From contig JAUCBJ010003142.1 in the NCBI GenBank assembly GCA_032718475.1, forward strand, positions 1 to 33,133: 33,133 bases of DNA. The letters run 5' to 3'. Numbering within the stretch: the first letter of the stretch is position 1; every line of letters begins with the position of its first letter. The notes under the pieces were generated by a model, which saw nothing but the letters and a program-made list of their open reading frames with translations, ran no database searches and was not told the origin of the DNA. Below, one piece after another: positions 9,319 to 19,590 of this stretch. A program made the translations under genes and the position numbers. The DNA is from Nemertoderma westbladi (taxonomy: Eukaryota; Xenacoelomorpha; Nemertodermatida; Nemertodermatidae).

Positions 9319-10904
9319 CTATTCCAGCAGGGTAACAGTAACTGCTCTTCCAGAGGTCCCTTTCCGTTTCGTCTCTTGGCGAACTCTATCGCTTTCCCGC
9401 TTTAATGCCGCAGTAATAGCCTTCTTTATTTGTATCTTGGAGGCGGTTTGGATATTTGCAACAACGATACCTTTTGAAGATATATTTAAAAATATATATT
9501 TTAAATTGGAAAACATGTCGATGTTATTTTATTAAACATTGATTCTGACCAGCAGTTAATCATAAAATCATATTACTTATCGCGATGAATATTACAGTAG
9601 TTTGTTAACGTCTCCTTATATTTCGTCAGAACACCTGCTAAGGGAAGTCATCAGAGAAGGAAAATAATGGTATAGCATCAACTGTGCGACTTTTCCCTTA
9701 AATCTCGACTGATATGCAACGATGCCCATTAGCACTGCTACTTTCTTGATAAAGCACCCATCTGCGGGGAAACCGTCCGACCAGTAGATCTCTATGGTTA
9801 CATTCAACTTATGGTCTCCAGCTGATAAAATATTTTATTTGTAGGTTTTTAAATATAGGCCTACAGTATGTACCGACAACCCTTATTTTCCATGGCCAAT
9901 TAATAAATATGTACAATTACATACTGGTAACAGTCATAATCAAAATATTGTATTATTTTTAAATCCATTTAGAATAAAACTCTGGTATACTAACTATTGA
10001 TCACATTAACGATGTTGGTCATCTCTACAAACTTTAAGCACTGGTTTGCCCCAGACCAATTAACTTTTACAAGAACTTCCGGAACAAATATGTGACGGAT
10101 TGTTGTTCTTACTACATCAAACACACCATGCCCATAGCAGCAAGGTTTAAGATATTTAATCTGAAATTTCAAAAACCGTTAAGTAATTACAGTACATATT
10201 ACAGAACTAAGTTTATTATTTAATTATTACGATGTAATAGTAATAAAGGCTTATCTTTCTTATCGCCGATTTCATATACTGTACATTACGATGTCAGTTT
10301 TCACATTTAATGGTTTCCAACTGTCTAACCGGATGTCGATTATGTTAAGACGGAAAGACTAACAAGCATTGATACAAACATGACGTTGTAAATTGGGAAA
10401 ACTGACATCAAAAACCCGAACTACAAAACACGTGATGGCTACTAGGGTGAATGAGTCATCTTGAGAGTAAGAAGTTCTTACTGTCAGTTAAAAAAACTGT
10501 TTTTATCTATTTAGCTGTTCTGCACCTTTTTAGCGATTAATGCCAAAGCTCTTTGTAGGCCTACTTACTTTACGAAAGGCGCCATATAATGTATATAATA
10601 ATTATTATTATGTATGAAATTCTTTAGCCATACAGTGTGATTTCGAATGTTTGTAAGGATATATACCGACAGATTAATGATTAACATATCACATTAACAA
10701 AAATGCTGGATAACTTGCAACTGTAATCCGCTTGCGTGTATTCTCCAACTCCTCATTTAATAATCGAATTTGGTCGCTCGATCTAATAGGTATCGAAACA
10801 GTGGCTGGCCAAATTTCACTTTTCTCTAACGACCCAGATGCTTGGATATGGTTGAACATTTTTCTCACGGTTTCGTCTAGTTGGTATAGGATTTGTCGAC
10901 AACC
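9319..10904 (-). CDS. Multi-exon gene, C-terminal DUF4806-like domain (three exons)
   Basis: Three minus-strand exons join in phase: 10904-10719, 10160-9995 and 9470-9319 (TAG at 9319-9321). Acceptors are ATTATCTAG, GAAATTTCAG and CTTCAAAAG. Donors are GCAAGT (a GC-AG intron, if correct) and GTTAGT. The joined product runs through an IPIRS step, a Glu/Leu-rich helix, HGVFDVVRTTIRHIFV, VNWSGANQ, KFVEMTNIVNVI and a basic end KKAITAALKRESDRVRQ. This order (hydrophobic-Pro-hydrophobic-K start, helix, R-I-hydrophobic-K step, W-x-G, K-x-F, an Ile/Val helix, then a basic A-I-x-x-hydrophobic-L helix) is how I recall DUF4806-type domains of many invertebrate uncharacterised proteins. Function is unknown. 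An in-phase alternative exon at about 9830-9616 also fits. Upstream exons are uncertain. Confidence 0.5.
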
Positions 10905-11635
10905 CTAGATAATAATTTAATCACTCATTCAGAATAATAATTTAAATTTTTAAATGATTCAAAATTTTATTTAGTCATTAAATATGATTAAATATGTTTT
11001 AAATTCTAAACAATGGCTAGTAAACATTAGGCCCTTCCTTTACCATACATACAATAAGTACTGTTTAGATATAGGGTATCTATTCTCTGCACTTAAGTAA
11101 CGGGATTTGAAACGGAATTTTTAACGGATTTGAAAGGAAGTCAACGCAATTACAGTACAGGCCACCAGAAAAAGCAGATTTCATCCAATGTGATCACATG
11201 TGAAGTGAACACATTTGTTCAAGTCATCTGATTGGCAGGTTATGGCGAGTTATCTACTGTAGCTAACTTGCTGGGACCAACAAAGGCTTAGTGTGCGGTG
11301 CGCCTGTATGTCTGATATCAGGTAGATGAGAGAGCCCACAGGACGTAACATTGCGGACATGGGCTGTATTGGTAGAGAGAGAACTACATACAAGACCACA
11401 GGGAGGTTCATGGAGTGTATGGGAGTGGATGGGTATATGGATGGACGAGCCTAGACCATTGAATAATTAATTTAGTGCAGGGAGATGTCGCGCCATTAGT
11501 CTGACACCGAGAGGGCACAGAGAAACACCAGAGGATGCCTTAACATCACTAACTATACTGTCTACTAGACACTATTAACCACACACTATAAAGGTAAACA
11601 AAATCCTTATCGCATTTCCGGCTGCAGTGAGGTCC
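10905..11635. other. Intron or intergenic DNA
   Basis: AT-rich with no clear exon. It may be intron of the DUF4806-like gene if the exons at 11.7 and 12.2 kb belong to it. Confidence 0.4.
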
Positions 11636-11727
11636 TGGGTCCTGGTCCTGGGTTCTGTACTGGTGCTGGGTCCCATACTGGTCCTGGGTCCCGTAAATTC
11701 CCCAAAGTCCGCTGATCAACCAGAATC
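11636..11727 (-). other. Possible exon with GTQDQ-type internal repeats
   Basis: A good acceptor (ATTGCTTACTTTAG, rc of 11728-11741) precedes GATTCTGG at 11727. The frame that accepts a one-base carry-over reads FWLISGLWGIYGTQDQYG, and then GTQDQ, GTQHQ and RTQDQ as 18-base tandem repeats. Its entry phase matches the possible donor of the acidic exon upstream (12,043). No convincing donor ends it, so it may be a degenerate or chance exon. Confidence 0.25.
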
Positions 11728-12037
11728 CTAAAGTAAGCAATAATTTAATAAAACCTGTTAATGTACAGTTTAAAAATAATCATACAATGTAATGAATGAG
11801 GTCTCTCAAATATCCTAATAGTAAGTAGAAATATTAATGATTTAGTAACTTTACGCTATTATCATTAATCTGGAGTGTTTTTTTGATATGACGGAATAAG
11901 TACCAGTGCAATAGCACATTTGTTATTGCAATGTTATAAAGCTAAAAATATGGAACAAAATAAGATAATTCTGAGGAGAATTTATGTTCTTAAAACACTT
12001 GCTTGATATGTAACAAAATAAACACAATATATTAATA

Positions 12038-12274
12038 TTAACCGTTTGCTGGAAGTGACCTCCCAGTATCGATCATGGTGTCTCCATCTCCTGTCAGTCC
12101 TGTGCCTGTTTGCTCTGGCAGAGAACTCCCGCCACTACCTCCTGCTATTAGGCCTCCCATTATCTCCTCCTCTGCCATAACCTCCTCTTCCACCCTAACC
12201 TCCTCTCCACCGGTATCGCTAAGGCTACTGGTACACTCGATATCTTTATCGGCCTCCTGCTGATTGCTTTCCAT
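12038..12274 (-). CDS. Acidic, low-complexity candidate first coding exon
   Basis: An ATG at 12274 directly follows a splice-acceptor-like TTTATTTTTAG. The frame encodes MESNQQEADKDIEC, then Glu/Val-rich repeats, then Gly/Ser/Thr-rich sequence, 78 residues before a TAA at 12038-12040. A donor-like GGTTAAT at 12043-12038 would end the exon in phase 1. It is GC-richer than its surroundings, as expected of coding DNA. Lying 1.1 kb upstream of the DUF4806-like exons on the same strand, it could be the start of that gene. That link is inferred only from strand, order and phase. No domain is recognised. Confidence 0.35.
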   Translation of the reverse strand: MESNQQEADKDIECTSSLSDTGGEEVRVEEEVMAEEEIMGGLIAGGSGGSSLPEQTGTGLTGDGDTMIDTGRSLPANG

Positions 12275-12868
12275 CTAAAAATAAATATGTTAAGCCTATT
12301 ATTTATATACCAGTATCATTTTCTATTTAACTTGTAATAATGTATTTAATACCGGTATATATATTAGACTGGTCCTCCTCCAACATAGCCCAAATTTTCA
12401 AGTTTCGAATTTCTAAGGTCTTACCCTCAAAAATGGTTCCTTTGACTAAAAAACGTTACACAAAAATTTTGATTGAAATATGTTGATGTTTAGAAATTGT
12501 ACATTCCTTATCCATTACTGTACTTTCTATCGCAGTCCTCGAAAGCCCAACATATCCAGTTAATGGCCTCCTAAACAAGCATACAATGCATGAGTGAGAT
12601 TTTTGGTGATAAAATAATCAACAATCAAATCATCAAGCAAACTCTGACGTTAAGCAACCTAGCAATGAATGTGTAATATACTTAGAGATAGCTACCAACA
12701 ATGTCTAATGAGTATGATAGTACTCATTATATTATATATATAATATAGTCCTATCAATCAGTAGAGTATCATTGTGTTTATTAAACAACAGTGAGTCAAA
12801 TAGTTGTAGTGTACCCGGTAGATCTTGTTTAGTTTGTCATATTTGAGTTTGGGGGTGGGTCTTCTAGT
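12275..12868. other. Intergenic with an AT palindrome
   Basis: No gene seen. TATTATATATATAATA near 12,728-12,745 is a perfect AT-rich palindrome likely to extrude or vary in length. Confidence 0.5.
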
Positions 12869-13042
12869 TCATCTAGTATCAGAAGAGTAAGTACTCTTGC
12901 AGCTATCAGGGAAGCGTTGTTGATGGTCAGCTATAGTCTTTGCCAGATACTGAAACTGCTCTTCATTGTGGGTTAAAAGTGATGATAGTTCCTTACACAA
13001 GGCAACTCCGCGTTCAGCATTGTCATTAATGACTTCAAACTG
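12869..13042 (-). pseudogene. C-terminal fragment of a repeated, unnamed invertebrate TE-like protein
   Basis: From 13042 to a TGA at 12869-12871 the frame reads QFEVINDNAERGVALCKEL, then EEQFQYLAKTIADHQQRFP. I recall a tail of the form V-N-D-x-A-E-R-G-V, L-x-x-x-E-x-Q, V-x-x-x-R-x-x-x-P from large repetitive uncharacterised protein families in arthropod, cnidarian and echinoderm genomes. I cannot name the family. Upstream is a stop and then unrelated LINE sequence on the other strand, so only the last 57 residues survive. Confidence 0.5.
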
Positions 13043-14700
13043 TTACACCCGATATCCAGATGGCTGGGCTCGAGAGTACTTCGGTTCAAATTAAACGTCC
13101 CCGTAATTCCAAACCTCTTATAATTGGTACAATCTATCGCCCCGACTCTGTAGCTCACGCTGAATTCCTAACAGTACTGGACCCAACCCTTTCTAACCTT
13201 TCTAAAAATAACCTTGACATTGTTATAACTGGTGATATGAACATTAACCTACTTAAACTGAACACTGAATCATCTTCATATATCGATCTACTGACTTCGT
13301 ATGGTTTCGTCCAATTAATTAATCAACCTACTCGAATTTTTCACTCTGAACTTCCAGGACATACCATTCACTCTGAAACACTAATCGACCATATCTTTAC
13401 TAACATCACAACATCCTCCACCTTCCTATTCCGGTACAATTTCTTGTAAAATCGGCTCCAGCGACCACCAACCCACCTTTGTTATTCTCGAAAAATACTC
13501 CTCTTCTTCCATTGCCCCTAAACAAACATTTAAGTTCAATTTCTCAAACTTCAATCAATCTGTATTCGTCTCTGAAATTGAGTCTCTGAGCACTAGTACC
13601 TTTACTAATAACTTGAACACTTCCGATAAATTCGACAACTTTTACAATGACCTTCCTTAATAACATTTGTTCTAGCACGTCCCCCGTACCGCAGTCCCCC
13701 CTCGTTCCATTCCTCTTAAACCATGGATGGATGACCGATAACTTAATTAACTGTACCCTTACAAAAAATAAACTGTACCGTGCCTATATTAAAAACCCCT
13801 CTCAAAATAATCACTTAGTTTTTACAACTTACCGCAACCAATTAACCTCTACCCTCCGTACTGCTGAAAAAATTATTACGCTAGACAGTTTAAAACTAAT
13901 GCCGGAAATATTAAGAAAACCTGGTTTATAATTAATTCAGCTTTAAATAGAAACAATAAATCCAAACTCCCTACAAAACTTACCATTAAAACTGATCTTA
14001 CTATTAAAACGATTACTGACCCATCTTCCATAGCTGAGCTTTTTAATATATAATTCTCCACTATTGGACAATCACTATCCAGTACTATTCCTACATCGCC
14101 GCGCAGACCAACCCGACATATTAACCCACCTCGTAACTCTTTCTCCCTAATCGAAACCTGCCCCGTTGAAGTTGAATTCAAACTACTCCAGCTAGACCCC
14201 CACACTTCTTCAAACGACCCATTTCCAACTACAGTAGATTGCTCATTCTGGCTGCTAAACCATTATCTCTCATACTAAGTGACCTCTTCAATATTTCTAT
14301 TACCCATGTTTTTTTCCCAGACGCATTAAAAAAAGCGAAAGTTATCCTCGTTTTTAAATCAGGTGACAACTCCGATCGCAATAACTACCGCCCAATTTCT
14401 CTTTTGCCCATATTAAGTAAAGTATTCGAACAAATAATTAACTCTCAGCTACTATCATACTTACACAAATTCTCCATCCTATCATCATGCCAGTACGGTT
14501 TCCGCCCAAAAACATCCACCACCCATGCTCTGTTATCTGTCATTGAAAAAATGCATCAATATCTTGACGATCAAAATTATTCTTGTGTCATTTACATCGA
14601 TCTAAAAAAGCCTTTGATACTATTAACCACGACATTCTTCTCCAGAAACTCTCATGCTATGGTATTCGCGGCCCTCCACTTAAATTATTTTCCATCAATC
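13043..14700 (+). pseudogene. CR1/Jockey-type LINE ORF2, truncated at both ends
   Basis: Sequential pieces of one ORF2 are spread over all frames. The endonuclease C-half comes first: LIIGTIYRP, VITGDMNINLL, LIDHIFTN, and the SSDHQPTF step. A linker follows (KNKLYRAYIKNPS, NAGNIKKTWFIIN), then the reverse transcriptase fingers/palm: VILVFKSGD, NNYRPISLLPILSKVFEQ, YGFRPKTSTTHAL, VIYIDLKK and FDTINHDILLQKLS. Frameshifts fall near 13,435, 13,640, 13,870, 14,220 and 14,610 (a six-A run), with a TAA near 14,050. The copy ends before the catalytic YADD. It starts abruptly inside the endonuclease, next to the minus-strand fragment at 13,042. Confidence 0.85.
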
Positions 14701-14996
14701 CAGGTTGTTGAGTAGAGGCCACTGCCACAGAACCTCTAAAAGGTGAGGCGTATCATGGTGGTGGGTTCGGTGTCGGAATGGGAGGGGTGGACGAAATGTC
14801 CTCCTCATATGGGAGAGAAACTCCCGACACAACTGTAGAACAGAAGTCAGAAGCTGGTGATATTAATGTGGCAATGGGGGTACACCGAGATGGAAGATGT
14901 CATCAGTATCCGGGCAAATCCATCCGGAGCCAATCCAGAGCTTCTGTTGTTAAAATTTCAATTAAAATAATTCGTTTTTTAATTAGTATAAAAAAC
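14701..14996 (+). other. Unassigned open stretch (VEATATEPL... frame)
   Basis: Directly after the LINE breaks off, a plus frame is open for about 95 codons. It contains GGGFGVGMGGVDEMSSS and hydrophilic residues, and ends at a TAG at 15018-15020 inside the inverted-repeat element. A TTTTCCATCAATCCAG just before it could be an acceptor. No domain is recognised. It could be an exon fragment or LINE-flanking repeat. Confidence 0.2.
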
Positions 14997-15815
14997 ACAA
15001 GGGTCATAAACGCTGAATAGTGCCCTTTTCTCACAATGGTGTCTGTAATTTTGTTACATTATGTCAACTTATCGGCGTTCTGGAAGATTAATTAGAAGAC
15101 CGTTAGGGCTTATTGCTTCCAAAAAAAACGTCTGTTTGTGTGTGTGTTAGTTTGTGTGTTTGTTTGTTTTGGTGTTTGTCGTTATGTTCACATTGATATT
15201 GGTTGGCTTAAGAAGCCCTGACGGTCTTCTTAAAGCCAGCTTAATGACTTTCTTTTCTAGTTATTAGCTTTAATATTGTAATGTTTAGGAATATTAATGA
15301 AATCAATATCCTTTTTATGCAAATATTTGCAGTAAAGGTAACAGCAGTACGGTAAATATTCTTACGCTTAGCCTGCAATGGCTATCATCAAGTTTTTGAT
15401 CCGAATATCCCCTAAAATCGGGAGAAAAAGAAGCACCTTTTCCCATAGGGAAATAAGTATCCCATAGGATTGAATTTAATTTAATTTTTTTCACGGAGAA
15501 AAAAGCAACATAATGAAAATAAGAAAATGTGAAAACAATTTTGGTGGAATTTCTTAAATTTTATTACATGAATCAAAAGTGCATCGATGTAAAAAAAGTT
15601 AGCATGCAATTTCAGCAAAATCCATGCGCACACTCAAAAGTTATTGTAACTTTCAGTATTTGCAAGAAATGTTTGGTTAGAGCGCCAAAACGCTAAACAT
15701 TACAATACTAAAGCTAAAAATTAAGCATTCAGAACGCCGATAAGTTGACATAATGTAACAAAATCACGTACACCATTGTGTTGAATGGACACTATTCATC
15801 GTTTATGACCCTTGT
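14997..15815. mobile_element. Terminal-inverted-repeat DNA element (non-autonomous), 819 bp
   Basis: ACAAGGGTCATAAACG at 14997 begins an ~88-base arm that matches 15730-15815 in inverse with few mismatches. Shared blocks include GAATAGTG, ACAATGGTGT, ATTTTGTTACATTATG and TCAACTTATCGGCGTTCTG. A second matched pair, 15264-15287 and 15694-15717 (one mismatch), continues the arms inward. The left arm is split by the smaller hairpin at 15092-15232. No transposase frame is present and no target duplication is clear. A related solo arm lies at 9133-9203. Confidence 0.8.
15092..15232. mobile_element. Small hairpin element nested in the left arm
   Basis: TTAGAAGACCGTTAGGGCTT (15092-15111) pairs with 15213-15232 at 18 of 20 bases. 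The loop is GT/T-rich (TGTTTGTGTGTGTGT). Removing it would bring together the two halves of the surrounding element's left arm, which are contiguous in the right arm. It is therefore best read as an insertion. Flanking TTAA/TAA could be the target duplication, but this is not certain. Confidence 0.65.
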
Positions 15816-16077
15816 ATATTTATGTAAGCGTCCATCGTTGCGCTCACTCGGTACATAAATACACTCGGGTCTTAACTAACAGTGTGTCCCAGTTTTCCCA
15901 CAATAAAGTAAATAGTATTTAGTATTATTATTTAGGTTCATTACAGTTAGCCATTAGGTGGTGCATCGTTGTACAGCTGTCCTTAAGTTTCTCCATTAGA
16001 ATCAACATTTCGCTAAGTATTTGCGTGGCGACAATGAAAAGATCTAATGACAGGACTTAATGACACAGGAATTATTG
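15816..16077. other. Junction between the inverted-repeat element and the exonuclease gene
   Basis: No gene. It includes TATGTAAGCG...GGTACATA with inverted ends and ACAATAAAG. It probably holds the 3' flank of the exonuclease pseudogene. No LTR or polypurine tract is recognisable here. Confidence 0.4.
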
Positions 16078-18500
16078 TCATTCAGAGTTAGACGAAATAA
16101 TTTGGGAAAGGGGAATAAAATACGCTCCTATTGCCCAATGCAATATGCCGACCTCTAAACCACCAACAACAATAAGAATACAATAATAACAATAACAATA
16201 AGAACAACAATAAGTAAACGGAAGTCTCTGTTTAATGATCTCCAGGTGGGCCTCCTGGTTGATATTAAAGAAGCCCCACCGGAATTCCTGGGCCTTCATC
16301 CGCTGTTGGGTCATGGCGCCGACATCGGCCCACTCCTCGAAAATCCTAAACTTCTCCTCGTCATCCATCCAGTCATACTGGCGTCCATAATGCCCCCGGA
16401 AGTTGCACTTAGAACACCGGTTGTGCAACCGTGGACACCCCCCCATCCTGTCACTCGACTCACGGCAGTAGAGACAACTAGTCCCTTTCTGGAATCGGTA
16501 CAAGCAGCTCCTTTCCTGGTGAGTCTGCCTCCCATAGTAATCGCAGCCGAGTACCAATGCCTCCCGCCCCATGTCGTCTTTCGTCCCAAGTGATCTCCTC
16601 GGTCTGTGGAGTCGCTGGTAAGCGAACTTCTGGACGTTAGTGTCCCTGTCCACGTCTATCTCCTCGCCCCGCCCGGGCATCGTCTCTCCGATTACTACCC
16701 GTGGTGCCGTTCCTGGTTGCTCGCCCAACCTGATGGTGCTCCCCGCGAAATCCATTGCCGGCTCCTCATGCACCCAGGCCCGCTTGCCGGGTCTATCCCA
16801 GAAGGCCCTCGCCCAGCTGGCCGTCACCACCCTCCCGCCAACCCAGTCCTATGGCCGATTCTCCCGATGGGCGGCATCTCTCCGAACTCATCGTCATCCT
16901 CATCCTCCTTTGCGTGTGGCTCCAATCCCGGTATCCCGGTGGATCCACTGTGACCCTTCCCACCTTGGCTCTCGCCCATGACTCTCCATCCTTCCAGTTC
17001 ACCTGGCCTCCTCTGCGTGAAATCGCCCTCGGCGCCCGCTGGTATGGGCGTCGCCTGCAATCCCGATGTCGACTGTTTCGGTGATCCCACCGTCCACCCC
17101 AATTCTCACCCTAGAGACTCGCCCGAACTCCCTGATGTCCAGTGTAGCTTGTCTAAGGCCGCCTGTTCCTCGAATCCATAGCTCTCCCTTCTTGCTTCCT
17201 CCTCCCTTTCTTCTGCCTTCCTCCTTTCTTGCGTAGCGATTTCTTCCAATCACTTCGCCTCTCGTCTATCCGCCTCTAGCTGCTCCCACCTCTGATATAG
17301 CGTATCCACCTCCCCGTCTACTAGATATCGGCAGTTATAATATACTGACTCGCCCTTCAGCCCCGGGTGGTCTACCAGACCCTCGAAAGCCATTTTGAAG
17401 GCTCTTCTGTAGTTCAGGGGTGATCCCGATAACAGGAATGCCGTTGGTTCTCTCTCGATAACCACGGTCATGAATAGGTTTAGCAAACCTATCATTATCC
17501 AGTCCTCCTGCAGGATATATCGCTTCTGATATACCTTTATCGCTCCTCTCCGGAATTGATACACCTCTTGCTTCCCCGGTCTCACTCCCCACTTCAGCGA
17601 GTTTGCCAACTCCGCTCCGTACTCCTCTCTGAATTTACCCCAGTCCATTGGTTTGTGACACACGAGCCCCATTAGTTGGCCCATCGCCACCGCTCCACAA
17701 TGGCCTGCGTTCTCTACTAGTCCCAACCCGTCTGGCCCTGCCATAGCCATGTAGACCGTCTGCATGTCCAGGAGGTTGGGGGTGTCCAGACCGATGATCC
17801 TCTCCGCATCGTCGCGGATCGCCGATCCCACCTTTATCGTCGACTTCTCTCTTACTAGGGTTTGCACCGCCTTTGGCAACCGGTTCAACTTCGGCCCGTT
17901 CTTCTTCCCATACGTTCCCAGGTCGAATAGGAAAATGTCCCCAATTGGCGCGGCCAAATGCAGGAGTATGGTTCTGGCCGACCCCGCCGAGCCTCTCTTC
18001 GAACCTTCCTCGTCCACCACGGTCCCCTCATCGTCTAGGACCATATATCCTCCCCTGCTGACGGACTCTACGAATCTCTTCCAGTCCTTTCTCGGTGGTT
18101 CCTTTGGGTACTTTGGTATCCCGAACTTCACCTCGTCTCCCTTCACCACGTAGTGGAAATGCTCAAAGATTGCGTTGTCTAGCGACGGTGTCCCGTAGGT
18201 CCCGACCAGCCGCTGTTCGTGCACCTCCCTGAAATTGTCCTGCAGCGCTCACGCTTTGTGACCCCTCTCTAACCGCTCGTAGTATCCCCTCGTCTTCTCT
18301 TCCGAATGCCTCTCGGTGAAATCCACCAGTATCTCCTTTCCTCCCAACTCCGCCTTTCTCTTTCGAACAAGTTTCTCCGCCATTTCGAACTCTCCCAATC
18401 GCTGACCTATAAGGTGGTGCCTTGCCAAGGCGCAATACAGATGAGTGATGAAGTTAGGATGGTTTGTACTGTCCGATAATGGCCTACCTCTCGCTGAATG
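16078..18500 (-). pseudogene. EXD1/RNase D-like 3'-5' exonuclease with Cys-rich C-terminus
   Basis: One decayed reading frame. The N-terminal part (open from 18500; candidate ATG at 18383) is helical and charged. The centre (18224-17252) carries a DEDD exonuclease fold. It has GGYMVLDDEG (motif I D-x-E, about 18035), TILLHLAAPIGDIFLFDLG, IKVGSAIRDDAERI (motif II Asp), NLLDMQ, and YILQEDWIMIGLLNLF (motif III-like Asp, though Tyr to Asp is one residue longer than usual). Strand and helix order match WRN/RNase D/EXD1. A Glu/Arg coiled linker and acidic stretch follow. In a shifted frame (from about 16830) comes C-x2-C-x9-C-x6-C-x2-C-x4-H, which looks zinc-binding. TGA codons at 18249, 17250 and 17106 and a frameshift near 16830 disable it. 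The family degrades RNA or DNA from 3' ends; EXD1 acts in piRNA biogenesis. A role here is inference. Confidence 0.7.
16150..16215. repeat. AACAAT-type simple repeat at the 3' end of the exonuclease gene
   Basis: AACAATAAGAA-like units fill the DNA after the last plausible coding residues on the minus strand. The Tyr/Cys-rich translation beyond about 16215 is therefore probably not real protein. Confidence 0.6.
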
Positions 18501-18503
18501 TCA

Positions 18504-18785
18504 GGTTATTGCCTAATTTTCTTATCTTATTTTCTAAAAGTGCTAATTTCTACCAAATTTCGTAATTCTGTCCGTTACTTTAATTATGTTCTGGAATATT
18601 TTCCCTACTACTGTTACCATAATTTGTTTAATTTCTAATTTCTAATATTTATTTTAATTCTATGACTGTGCTATCAATTTACTAATGGATTATTTCTATT
18701 CTAATCCATATTCTGGCCTACTCTATGGGCTTGTGCAGTACAGCAGTACGTCTCGTGCGGCCTACACGATCTGCCCAGCTGTACC
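18504..18785 (-). other. Probable 5' leader of the exonuclease unit
   Basis: AT-rich DNA between the array and the first open codons. A short piece resembles 30,090-30,118 in the second copy (ATAGCACA then AATTAAAATAAA), which supports this being part of the duplicated unit. No start codon or promoter is evident. Confidence 0.4.
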
Positions 18786-19590
18786 CATGTGCCCCCCCTC
18801 ACGCTACTCACTACTAACTTCCTAGCTAATTTCTACTAACTCTTACTAACTCTTACTGTATACTATATACCATCTTACCACTAACTCTTACTACTAACGG
18901 TACTATACGTACCCTCTTACTAACTTCTCTAACTCCACTAACTCTTACTGCCGGTACTACGTACCCTCTTACTAACTTCTCTAACTCCACTAACTCTTAT
19001 TGCCGGTAATATGTACCCTCTTACTAACTTCTCTAACATGTGCCCCCCCTCTCGCTACTCACTACTAACTTCCTAGCTAATTTCTACTAACTCTTACTAA
19101 CTCTTACTGTATACTATATACCATCTTACCACTAACTCTTACTACTAACGGTACTATACGTACCCTCTTACTAACTTCTCTAACTCCACTAACTCTTACT
19201 GCCGGTACTACGTACCCTCTTACTAACTTCTCTAACTCCACTAACTCTTATTGCCGGTAATACGTACCCTCTTACTAACTTCTCTAACTCCACTAACTCT
19301 TACTGCCGGTACTACATACCCTCTTACTAACTTCTCTAACTCCACTAATTCTTACTGCCGGTACTACGTACCCTCTTACTAACTTCTCTAACTCCACTAA
19401 CTCTTACTGCCGGTACTACGTACCCTCTTACTACTAACTAACCCTCCAACTAATGGTACTATGTAACCTCTTACTACTAACTAACTCTCCAACTAACGGT
19501 ACTACGTACCCTCTTACTACTAACTAACTCTCCAACTAATGGTACTACGTACCCTCTTACTACTAACTAACTCTCCAACTAACTTGTCAA
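18786..19590 (-). repeat. Array of 52-bp and 43-bp units upstream of the exonuclease gene
   Basis: On the plus strand the 52-base unit reads CTCTTACTAACTTCTCTAAC, then TCCACTAACTCTTACTG and CCGGTACTACGTACC. About eight copies lie between 18,900 and 19,420. Four 43-base units with ACTAACTAACTCTCCAACTAA follow to 19,590. A 251-base block (18,786-19,036) is also duplicated in tandem at 19,037-19,287. Each unit contains the inverted repeat GGTAC-TAC-GTACC. Because it lies 5' of the gene in both copies of the unit, it belongs to the element. It could be leader or promoter monomers. Confidence 0.85.

Noticed and set aside
9616-9830. Frame between DUF4806-like exons as an obligatory exon
   Set aside because: It enters in phase but has no good donor in the needed phase and is not needed to complete the domain; kept only as a possible alternative end.
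16246-17253. Plus-strand and alternative minus-strand frames over the exonuclease gene's 3' half
   Set aside because: They are compositional shadows; the second copy supports only the frame described.
17250-18224. The 324-residue frame as a viral nucleoprotein-like sequence
   Set aside because: The order of D-x-E, second Asp, LLDMQ and the helix with a late Asp fits RNase D/EXD1 exonucleases better, and the neighbouring domains do not suggest a virus.
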